64,000 bases of DNA from an uncultured Bryobacterales bacterium (GTDB lineage: Bacteria; Acidobacteriota; Terriglobia; Bryobacterales; UBA6623): contig OY282420.1 in NCBI GenBank assembly GCA_958295955.1, positions 914,236 to 978,235 on the forward strand. Direction: 5' to 3'. Positions 10,271 through 19,016 of the stretch are shown in pieces. The notes below the pieces were generated by a model. The model searched no databases, was not told the origin of the DNA, and saw only the letters and a program-made list of their open reading frames with translations. The position numbers and the translations under genes are program-made. Every line of letters begins with the position of its first letter. Position 1 is the stretch's first letter.

Positions 10271-11224
10271 ATGCGGGTTCGCGTTTTCTATCACGACCGC
10301 TGCTTCGACGGCGCCTGCTCCGCCGCTCTGTTTTCGAACTTCGTGAGCCGCAGCCTGGCTCCCGGAGCGCGCATCGCGCATACCGGCCTCTTCCATCGGG
10401 CCGACCACTTGTTCGACGAGAGTCTGTTCGACTCGGACGAGAACGCCATCGTCGATTTCAAATATTCGCCGTGCGACCGTGTCACCTGGTGGTTCGACCA
10501 CCACCAGAGCGCCTTTCTCTCCGCGGCCGACGCCGAGCATTTTCGGCGCGACACTTCCGGTCGAAAATTCTACGACGCCGGCTACAAGTCATGCACGAAG
10601 TTCATTGCCGCCATTTTGGGGGAAAAATTCGGCTTCGACAGCTCGCACCTCAAGCGGCTGATTCACTGGGCCGACATTATCGACGGCGCGCAGTACGCAA
10701 GCGCGCGGGACGCGATCGAAATGCCGCACGCCGCGATGAAGCTGACCTTGATATTCGAGTCCGCGGAGAAAAACGTAACCGGCGCCGTCATCCCGCTGCT
10801 CGAAACGGAATCGTTCGAGGATATCGTCGGGCGTCCCGAATACTCGGCTGTGTTCGACGAGCTTTTCGAGCGCCACATGCAATCCATCGACGTGATCCGC
10901 GAGCGCGCGGAGCGCCGCGGCGGCGTCGTGTGGTTCGACCTGATCGATACGCAGCTCACCGGCTATAACAAATTCGTTCCTTACTACCTCTTCCCCGAGA
11001 GCACCTACACGGTTTCAGTGCTCGACGGCGGTTTCCGCGCGAAGATTTCGGTCGGCTCGAACCCCTGGGCCGCATCCGAGCCGCGCCGCAATCTGGCCGA
11101 CTTGTGCGAAAGTTACGGGGGCGGGGGGCATCCCCGCGTGGGGGCGATCAGCTACGGTCCCAACGAGTTCGAACGCGCCCGCGCAACCGCCGCGGAAATC
11201 GTATCGACTCTCGCCGCAGAATAA
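10271..11224 (+). CDS. DHH/DHHA1-family phosphoesterase
   Basis: 317 residues. The N-terminus FYHDRCFDGACSAAL and WWFDHHQS (Asp76-His77-His78) are DHH-superfamily metal ligands. The C-terminal YGGGGHPRVGAI (His287) is the DHHA1 substrate-binding motif. Relatives include nanoRNases, cyclic-dinucleotide phosphodiesterases and RecJ; this protein lacks extra RecJ or CBS domains, so a small phosphoesterase acting on short nucleotides is likely. It is cytoplasmic, with no signal peptide. It is divergent from thiC and convergent with lpxI (13 bp apart). The exact substrate is not determinable. Confidence 0.85.
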   Translation: MRVRVFYHDRCFDGACSAALFSNFVSRSLAPGARIAHTGLFHRADHLFDESLFDSDENAIVDFKYSPCDRVTWWFDHHQSAFLSAADAEHFRRDTSGRKFYDAGYKSCTKFIAAILGEKFGFDSSHLKRLIHWADIIDGAQYASARDAIEMPHAAMKLTLIFESAEKNVTGAVIPLLETESFEDIVGRPEYSAVFDELFERHMQSIDVIRERAERRGGVVWFDLIDTQLTGYNKFVPYYLFPESTYTVSVLDGGFRAKISVGSNPWAASEPRRNLADLCESYGGGGHPRVGAISYGPNEFERARATAAEIVSTLAAE

Positions 11225-11237
11225 ACCGGCGCCCTGG

Positions 11238-12038
11238 TCAAGAACCGACGACGGCAATGCCCGCGGCGTCCGCTGCGCGCAGCAACTCGTCCTTATCCAG
11301 CAAAAGGGTCTTGCCGGCGGTGACGGACACCGCCGTAGCCCCAACCCGCTCCATCTTGCGGATCGTCCGCGCGCCGATCACCGGCACGTCGAAGCGCATG
11401 TCCTGGTTGGGTTTCGCCGCTTTTACCAGCGTCAATTTGCGGCCGTTCGCCAAATCGCCGGCCCGCAGCAATGCCGCGTCCGTTCCCTCCATCGCTTCGA
11501 CCGCCACGCACGCCTGCTCGCAAATCACGACGCTCTGCCCGACGTCGAATCCGGCGAGCGCCTGCGCCACGCCCAAGCCGTACTCGATGTTCGCCGCCTC
11601 TTCGTTCGAGGCGCCGCGCTTGGCGTTGGGGCCTTTCCGGGCGAGGTAATGCCCCAACAAGAATGTCGAGTCCAGCAGCTTGATCCCTTCGTCCTCGAGT
11701 ACGTCGGCCACCGCCCCCAGCAGCGAATCGGTGTTCTTGCTGCGCAGCGATCCCAGCAATTTCAGCAGCCGCCAATCGGGCCGGATCGCGGAAAAAATCT
11801 GCTTGTGCCGCACGCGGCCCGCCATGACCGCCTCGCTGACGCCGTCCCGGTGAAAGATTTCGATCAGCTTCGAGAGTTGTCCCAACGAAATCCAGTGGCA
11901 TCGCTCGGAGCGTTCTTCGACCTCCGGGGACGCTTCTTCCTTGATGGCCGCGGTGACGATGCAATGGCCTTCCCGCCGCGCCGACTCCAGCACCATCAGC
12001 GGGAAACTGCCGCCCCCGGCGATCAGGCCGTACTTCAT
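11238..12038 (-). CDS. lpxI: UDP-2,3-diacylglucosamine pyrophosphatase LpxI
   Basis: 266 residues, beginning MKYGLIAGGGSFPLMVLESA. This is the LpxI (formerly DUF1009) family, which hydrolyses UDP-2,3-diacylglucosamine to lipid X and UMP in lipid A synthesis, replacing LpxH. The C-terminal VGATAVSVTAGKTLLLDKDELL and DMRFDVPVIGARTI segments are typical. Start ATG 12038 overlaps the lpxA stop by 4 nt (ATGA), which indicates translational coupling as the third gene of fabZ-lpxA-lpxI. The same frame continues upstream within lpxA, but that part is shadow. lpxB, usually next in such clusters, is absent here. Confidence 0.95.
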   Translation of the reverse strand: MKYGLIAGGGSFPLMVLESARREGHCIVTAAIKEEASPEVEERSERCHWISLGQLSKLIEIFHRDGVSEAVMAGRVRHKQIFSAIRPDWRLLKLLGSLRSKNTDSLLGAVADVLEDEGIKLLDSTFLLGHYLARKGPNAKRGASNEEAANIEYGLGVAQALAGFDVGQSVVICEQACVAVEAMEGTDAALLRAGDLANGRKLTLVKAAKPNQDMRFDVPVIGARTIRKMERVGATAVSVTAGKTLLLDKDELLRAADAAGIAVVGS

Positions 12039-12811
12039 TTCACGAATCCCCGCTGCGACTTCTCGATAAACTCCAGCACGCGCCGCAGATGCTCGCCGTC
12101 GGGCGCCTCGGCCCGGATGCGTTCCACCGCCCGGTCGATATTCAACCCCGACTTGGTCAGGATGCGAAACGCCTTGTGCAGCGCCTGAACTTCCGCCTTG
12201 GCGAAACCGCGGCGCTCCAGCCCCACTTTGTTCACGCCGAAAGTCTTCGCGCCGCGCTCGGTAACCACCAAGGCAAACGGCAAGACGTCTTGGGTGATGA
12301 CACTGTAGCCGCCAACGTAGGCATGCCCGCCGACGACGCAAAACTGGTGGACTCCGCAATGCGCCCCGACGACCGCGTAGTCCTCGACGATCACGTGTCC
12401 GCCCAGTGTCGCCCCATGCGCAAGGATGCAGTGCGACCCCACGACGCAGTCGTGGGCAACATGGGCGTAAGCCTGCAGCAAGTTGCCGTCGCCGACCCGC
12501 GTCAAGCCGCCGCCGCCTTCCGTGCCGCGGTGAATCGTGCAGAACTCTCGAATTTGATTGCGGTCGCCGATGCGGGTTTCCGAGCGCTCCCCGCGGTATT
12601 TCAGATCCTGCGGCGCCACGCCCACGGTGGAATAAGGATAGAAGACGTTTTCCGCGCCGATCGTCAGCGGGCCGTCAGCAAAGACATGCGCGAGCAGCCG
12701 CGTGCCCGGGCCGATGGTCACGTCCGGCCCCACGACGCAGAACGGACCGATTTCGGCGCTGTCGTCGATACGCGCCGCGGGGGCGACCTGCGCGGCAGGG
12801 TGAATTTTCAT
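12035..12811 (-). CDS. lpxA: UDP-N-acetylglucosamine acyltransferase LpxA
   Basis: 258 residues, close to the family norm. LpxA adds the first acyl chain to UDP-GlcNAc, starting lipid A synthesis. The N-terminal left-handed beta-helix hexapeptides (IHPAAQVAPAARIDDSAEIG) are followed by AHVAHDCVVGSHCILAHGA, where His120 matches the catalytic His125 of E. coli, and a helical C-terminus (ALHKAFRILTKSGLN). The ATG at 12811 overlaps the fabZ stop by 4 nt, and its own stop overlaps lpxI. The cluster shows that this organism makes lipid A and hence an LPS-type outer membrane. Confidence 0.97.
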   Translation of the reverse strand: MKIHPAAQVAPAARIDDSAEIGPFCVVGPDVTIGPGTRLLAHVFADGPLTIGAENVFYPYSTVGVAPQDLKYRGERSETRIGDRNQIREFCTIHRGTEGGGGLTRVGDGNLLQAYAHVAHDCVVGSHCILAHGATLGGHVIVEDYAVVGAHCGVHQFCVVGGHAYVGGYSVITQDVLPFALVVTERGAKTFGVNKVGLERRGFAKAEVQALHKAFRILTKSGLNIDRAVERIRAEAPDGEHLRRVLEFIEKSQRGFVK

Positions 12812-13260
12812 CGCGCAGCCCGGCCGTCGCCGGGCCGGTCGGCGATGGCGCACATCAACACGGCCTCGGCCGCCAAGCGATCTCCCACGAAAGCCCGGCC
12901 CTTCATCTTGATCGCGCCGGCGCGCCTGCGCAGAATGTCCAACTCCAGGCGCAGTTGATCGCCCGGCGTCACCGGAGAGCGGAAACGGCATTCGTCGATC
13001 GAAGCAAAGAGCACCACCTTGTTCGCGCGGTCGGCGACGCCGCGAAGCGCCAGAACTCCGCCGCACTGCGCCATCGCCTCCACGATCAACACCCCGGGCA
13101 TCACGGGAAAACCGGGGAAATGCCCCTGGAAGAAATGTTCGTTCGCCGTGACGTTCTTAAGTCCCACCACCCGCTTTTCGTCGATCTCCACAATGCGGTC
13201 GACCAGCAGCATCGGGTAGCGGTGCGGCAGAATGTCTTTGATTCGATTTACGTCGAGCAT
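12808..13260 (-). CDS. fabZ: (3R)-hydroxyacyl-ACP dehydratase FabZ
   Basis: 150 residues. FabZ dehydrates 3-hydroxyacyl-ACP in fatty-acid elongation. The hot-dog fold carries ILPHRYPMLLVDR and the catalytic pair His47 (FFQGHFPGFPVMPG) and Glu61 (IVEAMAQ). It heads the coupled cluster fabZ-lpxA-lpxI, the usual link between 3-hydroxyacyl pools and lipid A. The frame is open to an upstream ATG at 13308, but that codon lies inside a TATGAT -10 candidate; ATG 13260 with a GGGGAG element about 18 nt upstream is preferred. Confidence 0.96.
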   Translation of the reverse strand: MLDVNRIKDILPHRYPMLLVDRIVEIDEKRVVGLKNVTANEHFFQGHFPGFPVMPGVLIVEAMAQCGGVLALRGVADRANKVVLFASIDECRFRSPVTPGDQLRLELDILRRRAGAIKMKGRAFVGDRLAAEAVLMCAIADRPGDGRAAR

Positions 13261-13303
13261 CGACAAAAAATCAAGCTCCCCAAGCGGCCCCGCACAAGGC
13301 GCA

Positions 13304-13309
13304 ATCATA
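13304..13309 (-). promoter_or_regulatory. -10 element TATGAT for fabZ-lpxA-lpxI
   Basis: The minus strand reads TGC-TATGAT, 43 nt before the fabZ ATG, predicting a leader of about 37 nt. This matches the extended -10 form seen across the window. Confidence 0.5.
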
Positions 13310-13436
13310 GCACCCGATCGCCATGCCGCCTCGCGAATCGCCGGCGCGGCATCGCGCGAAAGGCGTTGTGCCGCAAGGCTTTATCCACCACTCGCAAACG
13401 TCCGCTCAGCCGCCGGAACGTCATGGCGTCCTGAAA

Positions 13437-13979
13437 CTATTCCTCGGCCGCGACCGGAGGCCCTGAATAATGGATATGAACGAGTTTCCATTGCTCGTCG
13501 TCAGCCCGACGGTAAACTTGGGATTCTCGGCCCGTTTGCTGAATCTCGAGCCCATCTTCTCGACGCGTCGCATCGAATGTCCAATTGAATTCCACAACCG
13601 CAGTATCGCCAAATAAGTTGACCGCGATATCACGCGGCGTCAAGTTCCGTTTCGAGAACCGGTCCCTCATGGTCTTTCCGTAAAAGTTCTCCATGATCGC
13701 GTCCCATCCGGCCTCACGGCCTCTCGGGTAAATGAACGAGACTCGATCCGATGTCAGCCAGACCTCGCCTGCGAGCGCAAGATCGACGTCGTTGATCGAT
13801 TGGACATATTTCTCGACGAGCGCAGCGAGGGCAGCCCTGTCGCTCCGCTCCGTCTCTTCGGATCTCGCGGGCGCTGCGGACTGCGGGCCGCAAGAAAGCG
13901 CCAGGACGATCGAGAATGCGAGCCCGGCCGCCCCTGGCCGATAGCGAAGTCGTGCGTAGGCAAGATTTCCAAGGGTCAT
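13437..13979 (-). CDS. NTF2/SnoaL-like lipoprotein
   Basis: 180 residues. A signal peptide with lipobox VLALSC ends at Cys30, so a lipoprotein is expected. The rest fits the SnoaL/DUF4440-like NTF2 fold: ALVEKYVQSINDVDL at the start, SDRVSFIYPRGREAGWDAI, and a C-terminal FTF-like strand ending in YRRADDEQWKLVHIHYSG. Such domains act as small binding pockets or enzymes, and the function here is unknown. The start at 13979 is supported by the signal peptide and a TACACT element 10 nt upstream; the frame is open to 14141 but that part overlaps the EamA gene. The gene looks slightly more AT-rich than its neighbours. Confidence 0.75.
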   Translation of the reverse strand: MTLGNLAYARLRYRPGAAGLAFSIVLALSCGPQSAAPARSEETERSDRAALAALVEKYVQSINDVDLALAGEVWLTSDRVSFIYPRGREAGWDAIMENFYGKTMRDRFSKRNLTPRDIAVNLFGDTAVVEFNWTFDATRREDGLEIQQTGRESQVYRRADDEQWKLVHIHYSGPPVAAEE

Positions 13980-13989
13980 TTTGCATTTG

Positions 13990-13995
13990 AGTGTA
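13990..13995 (-). promoter_or_regulatory. -10 element TACACT, short leader
   Basis: The minus strand carries GTTACACT, ending 10 nt before the ATG at 13979. Confidence 0.4.
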
Positions 13996-14031
13996 ACCCG
14001 CCGCGCAACTCGCTCAGAACTGCGAACGGAT

Positions 14032-15135
14032 TCAACGAGGGTTTCCGCATTTTCGCGCCGGACGCGATACAACGTATTGAGATGCCGAAGTTTCCGGCGC
14101 GGGAACGCCTGCTGCCGGCAGCGCCGGGAACGAACCCGCAACCGGCCCGCTACTCTCTCGGGGAGCGGCGAGCGGAGGCGCAGCTTGCGCCCGGCGGCCT
14201 GAAAGTTTCGCCGGCGCCGGCGCCAAGCTCTCGCGGCGTCTTTCCATCGTTACCAGCAAGATTCCGCAGGCCACCGCCGCGACCCCGATCAGCAACTCCG
14301 GCGGCGGCCTCTCGCCGTAGATCGCGGCGCTGAAGAGCACGCCGAAAATCGGCGTCGGGAACACGAATACCGAAAGCAGGCCGGGCGAGTGCGCCTGCAG
14401 CAAGCGCACCCACAACATGAAGGCGACGCCCACCACGAGCAACGAGCAGTACAGCCAGGCGGCAATCACCCTCAGCGTCAGCGGCCCCACCGTCAGCGGC
14501 TCGGCAACGCTTGCGCAAACGAGGAACACCGGCAGCGAAAAGCCGACTTGCCAAAAGATCGTCTTGGTCGGCTCGATGTTCTGCACCAGGCGCTGCGTGT
14601 AAACCATTCGTCCGGCGATGACGACCGCCGTTGCGGTAGCCAGGATGTTGCCCAGCGTCGGATGCGGCGCAAGCGACGCGTCCGGCTTGCCCAACAGCAC
14701 GATCGCGACGCCCAGAAAGGCTACGGCCAACCCGGCCGCCCGAGTTGGCGAAAGCCGGTCGCCGGGCACGAAACGGTGCGAAATGACGTTGATGAAAACC
14801 GGAGCGGCGTTCAACAACACCGCCGCAAACGCCGCCGAGGTGAGACTGATGCTGACGTTCAGCAAGATAATCTGAAATCCGAAGAAGACCCCGAGAATCG
14901 CCAGCGGACGCCGCTCGTGCGCTTGCAGCCGCAGCGAAACCCCTCCGCAACAGGCCCACAGCCACAGCGCCGGCCAGCCCAACAACAACCGCCAGAACGC
15001 GCTCCAGATCGGCGGAAACGCTTCCAGCGCCACTTTGATGCCGACAATGTTCAAGCCCCACATCGCCGACATCGACAGCGCAATGACGACCGTCTTCGGG
15101 CCGAGCTTCTTGAATGTTGCGCCCGCGGCCGTCAT
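14032..15135 (-). CDS. EamA/DMT-family transporter with C-terminal tail
   Basis: 367 residues. About ten membrane helices with the two EamA repeats are visible (SAMWGLNIVGIKVALEAFPPIW at the start of repeat 1, AGRMVYTQRLVQ at the start of repeat 2). The family exports metabolites such as amino acids. About 70 residues after the last helix form a Pro/Ala/Arg-rich tail absent from typical 300-residue members. ATG 15135 overlaps the previous EamA gene by 4 nt, so it is the last gene of a coupled operon. It resembles its neighbour in length and helix pattern, which suggests an old tandem duplication or a paired transporter. The substrate is unknown. Confidence 0.85.
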   Translation of the reverse strand: MTAAGATFKKLGPKTVVIALSMSAMWGLNIVGIKVALEAFPPIWSAFWRLLLGWPALWLWACCGGVSLRLQAHERRPLAILGVFFGFQIILLNVSISLTSAAFAAVLLNAAPVFINVISHRFVPGDRLSPTRAAGLAVAFLGVAIVLLGKPDASLAPHPTLGNILATATAVVIAGRMVYTQRLVQNIEPTKTIFWQVGFSLPVFLVCASVAEPLTVGPLTLRVIAAWLYCSLLVVGVAFMLWVRLLQAHSPGLLSVFVFPTPIFGVLFSAAIYGERPPPELLIGVAAVACGILLVTMERRRESLAPAPAKLSGRRAQAAPPLAAPRESSGPVAGSFPALPAAGVPAPETSASQYVVSRPARKCGNPR

Positions 15136-16073
15136 GCCCGCGCTCCGGCCCGCCTCGCGGCCGCGCGATTGGAGCGCATGACGATCGAAATCCCCAGCGC
15201 AACCGCCGCCGCGCCGGCGGCCAGGCGCGGCGTAATCGCCTCGCCGAACAGGATGCCCGCCAGCACCACGCCGAAAATCGGCACGCTGAAGGTGAACATC
15301 GCCAAGTTGCCCGCGCTGTGCCTTTGCAGCAGCACGGTCCAGGCGACAAAGCAGAATCCGGCCACGACCACCGATTGATAGGCGATCGCCAGCACCGGTT
15401 CGTAGCTCAACGGCTTCAACAACGGCTCCTCGAACGCAACGGCCAACGCAAGGAAGATGGGCAGACCCAGGAGCATCTGCCAGATGACGAGACGGAGCGG
15501 ATCCATGCCCCGCACCAAGTGTTGCGTATAAACCAGGCGAATCGCCAGCAGCAGGGCGGACAGCAGCATCAAAAAGTTGCCCAACAGGGGATTCGGCGCG
15601 AGCGCGGCGTCCGGGCGGCCCAGCATGACGTAGGCAATGCCGCCGAATGCCGCCGCCAAGCCGCACAACCGTTGCCGGGTCAAGCGGTCGTCCGCCATAA
15701 AGAAGTGGCTGATCAGATTGACCATCACCGGATTGGAGTTGAGCAAGACCACGGCGTAGGCGGGCGAGGTGAAGTCCACTCCCAGATTGAAAATCGCGAT
15801 CTGCCCGGCGAAAAGAACCGTCATCCCCAGCATCTTCCGGTAATGTTCCCGGCCCAGGCGAATCGGTTGAGCGCGAACCCGCGCCCAACAAGCCACGACC
15901 GCGACGGCGACGCCCATCCGCCAAAACGCGCTCCAGAAGGGGGGAATCGTGCTCAGCCCGAACTTGATCGCAACGATATTGCCGCTCCAGAAGAAGCTGA
16001 CGAGCAGGACGAACAACCCGATTCGCAGCGAGACCGGCCGGGTCACGGACAGCTTGGAAGCGCCCCGCTTCAT
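15132..16073 (-). CDS. EamA/DMT-family transporter
   Basis: 313 residues with about ten predicted helices and two EamA repeats (SFFWSGNIVAIKFGL; LLLAIRLVYTQHLVRG). DMT proteins usually export small metabolites. ATG 16073 overlaps the stop of the FAD/Fe-S dehydrogenase by 4 nt, and its own stop overlaps the next EamA gene by 4 nt, so three genes are translationally coupled. The repeated VYTQ-LVR motif in both neighbours shows they are related. A plausible job, by context only, is export of an amino or hydroxy acid connected with the dehydrogenase and aminotransferase upstream. Confidence 0.87.
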   Translation of the reverse strand: MKRGASKLSVTRPVSLRIGLFVLLVSFFWSGNIVAIKFGLSTIPPFWSAFWRMGVAVAVVACWARVRAQPIRLGREHYRKMLGMTVLFAGQIAIFNLGVDFTSPAYAVVLLNSNPVMVNLISHFFMADDRLTRQRLCGLAAAFGGIAYVMLGRPDAALAPNPLLGNFLMLLSALLLAIRLVYTQHLVRGMDPLRLVIWQMLLGLPIFLALAVAFEEPLLKPLSYEPVLAIAYQSVVVAGFCFVAWTVLLQRHSAGNLAMFTFSVPIFGVVLAGILFGEAITPRLAAGAAAVALGISIVMRSNRAAARRAGARA

Positions 16074-18991
16074 ACGGAGCCTGCGATCGAGTCCCTCAAT
16101 ATCTCCACCACGTGGCGCGGCTTGCGGCTGGTGAAATGATCGATCTGCTGGCGGCAGGAAACGCCGCTGACGGCAATCTCGGTTTCGTTCTCCGCTTCCT
16201 CCACGGCCGGAAACAGCCGTTCCCCGCCGATTTTTTGGGAAATCTCGTAGTGCCCTTTCTCAAAACCGAACGAGCCCGCCATCCCGCAGCAGCCCGAGTC
16301 GATTTCCTCAACCCTCCGGCCCGGCGCCAGCCGCAGCGCAGCGAGACTCGGCGCGGAGCCGATGTGCGCTTTCTGATGGCAATGGCCGTGGAAGAGAACC
16401 TTCGGGCCGGCGGACTTCCAGGGCAGATCGAGCTTGTTCCCGGCAGCGAGACTGACCAGGAATTCGTCGAGCATCCAGGAATTCGCCGCGACCTTGCGGG
16501 GAGCTTCCCCCGGGACCAGATCCGCGTACTCATCGCGAAAGGTCAACAGACAACTCGGCTCGCAGCCGACCACCGGGACGCCGGCAGCGGCGTACTGCTC
16601 GAACTCCTTAACGTTGTGGCGCGCCGCCTCGCGGGCGTCCTCGATCAGCCCCTTCGAAAGCATCGGCCGCCCGCAGCATTTCTTTGCCGCAAGATGCACG
16701 GCGAACCCCGCGGCTTCCAGAACCTCGACGGCCGCCCGCCCGACCTGCGGGTAGATGTAATTCAAAAAGCAATCGTCGAACAGAACGACGCGGCCGTTCC
16801 TGCCCGCCCGCGGCCCCGGCCGCCGCGAAGCGAACCAACGGCCGAAGGTCTCGGCGGCGAACGGCGGCAGGTCTCGGCGGCGGTCCACATGCAGGATTTT
16901 CTCGTGCAGCCATTTCACCGGCTTGAGCGACAAAGCCCAATTCGCCAGGCCGGGCGCCTTGCAGCCCAAACGGTAGAGTTTCTCGACATGGCCGAACGCC
17001 TTCGCCCGCAACGGCGCGCCGTGCTCGGCGTGGTAGTGCGCAAGCCACTCGTATTTGATCTTCGCCAGATCGACGTTCGACGGACACTCTTTCTTGCACG
17101 CCTTGCACTCCAGGCAAAGGTCGAGCACGTCGTACATGCGCTCAGAGGTAAACTCTTCCGGCGGCAGCTTGCCCGATATCGCCGCCCGCAAGGCGTTGGC
17201 CCGGCCGCGCGTCGAGTGCTCCTCGTCCATCGTGGCGTGGTAGGAAGGGCACATCACGCCGGTGGCGCGCTTGCGGCAAACGCCCGCGCCGTTGCACATC
17301 TCGACCGCCCGCGCAAAGCCGCCCTCGTTTGAAAAATCGAGCTTCGTCTCGATCGGAATCGTGCGGTAGTCCCCGCCCCAACGCAGGTTTTCGGTCAACT
17401 CGGGCGCGTTGACTACCTTGCCGGGATTGAGGATGTTGTCAGGATCGAAGACGTTCTTGAGCTCCAGGAAACCGCGGTAGATTTTGTCGCCGAACAGCCA
17501 GCGGTTGTACTTGCTGCGGGCGATGCCGTCGCCGTGCTCGCCCGACATCGAGCCGCCGTGGTCCATCACCAAGCCGAACACTTCGTCGGCGATGGCCGCC
17601 ATCTTGCGCACCTCGGAGCGCTCTTTCATGTTCACCATCGGCCGCACGTGCAAGCAGCCGACCGAGACGTGGCCGTAGTAGCCGCCGTGCGCATCGTGCT
17701 TTTCGAGAATGCCGCGGAAACCCTTGAGGAACGCCCCCATCTTCTCGATCGGCACCGCCGGGTCTTCGACGAAGGCGATCGGCTTGTGGTCGCCCTTGAC
17801 CGACATCAGGATGCCGAGCGCCTCTTTGCGCACGCCCCATATATCGGCTTGCTTGGCCGGGTCGGTGACCGCGATGTAGCCGAAGCCGTGTTGCTTTGCG
17901 CTCAAGGTTCTCCGCAGACGGTCGAGCTTCGACGCGACCTCCGCCTCGCTCTCGCCGTGGTACTCGACCACCATCAACGCCTGCGCGCCTTTCTCCACGA
18001 AGTCGAGCTTGTCACGGAACGTCGGATTGGTCAGCGCGTTGTTGAGGATGAAGTCGTCGATCAACTCCGCCGCCGAAGGTTGAGTGGCGACGATTTCCTG
18101 CGCCGAATCGACGGCGTCAAACACTGATTTGTAATGCGCCACCAGGATGCCCTTCGCTTTGGGCAGCGGTACGATGCGCACTTTGGCCTCGGTGACAACC
18201 GCAAGAGTGCCTTCGCAGCCCACGACGACCCGCGACAGGTTCAGCGGCCCCGGCCGGCTCGAATATCCCGCGCCGAAGCGGTCTCCGTTGACTACCAACT
18301 CGTCGAGGTTGTAGCCGCTCACCCGCCGCAGGATTTTGGGGAACTTGCGCAGCACCTCATCGCGGTACTTCGCGCCCAGAGCGGGCAACTCGCGGTACAG
18401 CCTGCCGGCGGCGCCGGCGCCGCGCCCCAGCGCCTCCAGGCTGCCGTTCTCCAAAGGCCGCAGCCAGGCGTCCGTTCCATCGGCGAACACGCAGCGCAAC
18501 TCCAATACGTGGTCGATCGTCTTGCCGTGAAGGATCGAGTGGGAACCGGCCGAGTTATTGCCGATCATTCCGCCGATCGTTCCCCGGCTCGACGACGACG
18601 TATTGGGCCCGAACTGCCGTCCGTGCGGCTTCAGATGCCGCGCCAGTTGGTCTTGCACCACGCCGGGCTGAATGCGCACCCACCCTGCTTCGATATTCGT
18701 CTCGAGGATGGCGTTCATGTACTTGGCGAAGTCGATATGCACCGCCTCGCCGACCGTCTGACCCGACAAGCTGGTCGCGCCGCCGCGCGGCAGAATCGGC
18801 GTCTTGTAACGCGCGCACAGGCTCAACAACTCCCGCACGTCGCCGTGATGCCTGGGAATCACGGCGCCGAGCGGCTCGATCTGCCAAACCGAGGCGTCGG
18901 TCGAATAGAGAATCTTCGAATAGGCGTCGAAGCGCACCTCCCCCTCGATGCGGCGGGCAATCTGATCGGCGAGGTCGTTCGGGCAGGACAT
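16070..18991 (-). CDS. FAD-linked oxidase/Fe-S protein (YdiJ/D-lactate-dehydrogenase type)
   Basis: 973 residues. The N-terminal half is a PCMH-type FAD domain (ILPRGGATSLSGQTVG, NTSSSSRGTIGGMIGNNSAG) with the GlcD-like C-terminal FAD-oxidase segment (GGSMSGEHGDGIARSKYN). The C-terminal half has ferredoxin-type cysteines (CLECKACKKECPSNVD) and two CCG domains (CCGRPMLSKG, SGCCGMAGSFG). This fused layout matches E. coli YdiJ and related D-2-hydroxyacid dehydrogenases, which pass electrons to the membrane. Likely substrates are D-2-hydroxyglutarate or D-lactate. It lies 25 bp after the aminotransferase and overlaps the first EamA gene, so they form one operon. Confidence 0.9.
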   Translation of the reverse strand: MSCPNDLADQIARRIEGEVRFDAYSKILYSTDASVWQIEPLGAVIPRHHGDVRELLSLCARYKTPILPRGGATSLSGQTVGEAVHIDFAKYMNAILETNIEAGWVRIQPGVVQDQLARHLKPHGRQFGPNTSSSSRGTIGGMIGNNSAGSHSILHGKTIDHVLELRCVFADGTDAWLRPLENGSLEALGRGAGAAGRLYRELPALGAKYRDEVLRKFPKILRRVSGYNLDELVVNGDRFGAGYSSRPGPLNLSRVVVGCEGTLAVVTEAKVRIVPLPKAKGILVAHYKSVFDAVDSAQEIVATQPSAAELIDDFILNNALTNPTFRDKLDFVEKGAQALMVVEYHGESEAEVASKLDRLRRTLSAKQHGFGYIAVTDPAKQADIWGVRKEALGILMSVKGDHKPIAFVEDPAVPIEKMGAFLKGFRGILEKHDAHGGYYGHVSVGCLHVRPMVNMKERSEVRKMAAIADEVFGLVMDHGGSMSGEHGDGIARSKYNRWLFGDKIYRGFLELKNVFDPDNILNPGKVVNAPELTENLRWGGDYRTIPIETKLDFSNEGGFARAVEMCNGAGVCRKRATGVMCPSYHATMDEEHSTRGRANALRAAISGKLPPEEFTSERMYDVLDLCLECKACKKECPSNVDLAKIKYEWLAHYHAEHGAPLRAKAFGHVEKLYRLGCKAPGLANWALSLKPVKWLHEKILHVDRRRDLPPFAAETFGRWFASRRPGPRAGRNGRVVLFDDCFLNYIYPQVGRAAVEVLEAAGFAVHLAAKKCCGRPMLSKGLIEDAREAARHNVKEFEQYAAAGVPVVGCEPSCLLTFRDEYADLVPGEAPRKVAANSWMLDEFLVSLAAGNKLDLPWKSAGPKVLFHGHCHQKAHIGSAPSLAALRLAPGRRVEEIDSGCCGMAGSFGFEKGHYEISQKIGGERLFPAVEEAENETEIAVSGVSCRQQIDHFTSRKPRHVVEILRDSIAGSV

Positions 18992-19016
18992 GGAAGCAGC
19001 GCAGCCGCACAGCCTG

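Noticed and set aside
12406..13434. 342-codon plus-strand frame over the fabZ/lpxA region
   Set aside because: Low-complexity Arg/Pro-rich product, opposite to two conserved genes; shadow frame.
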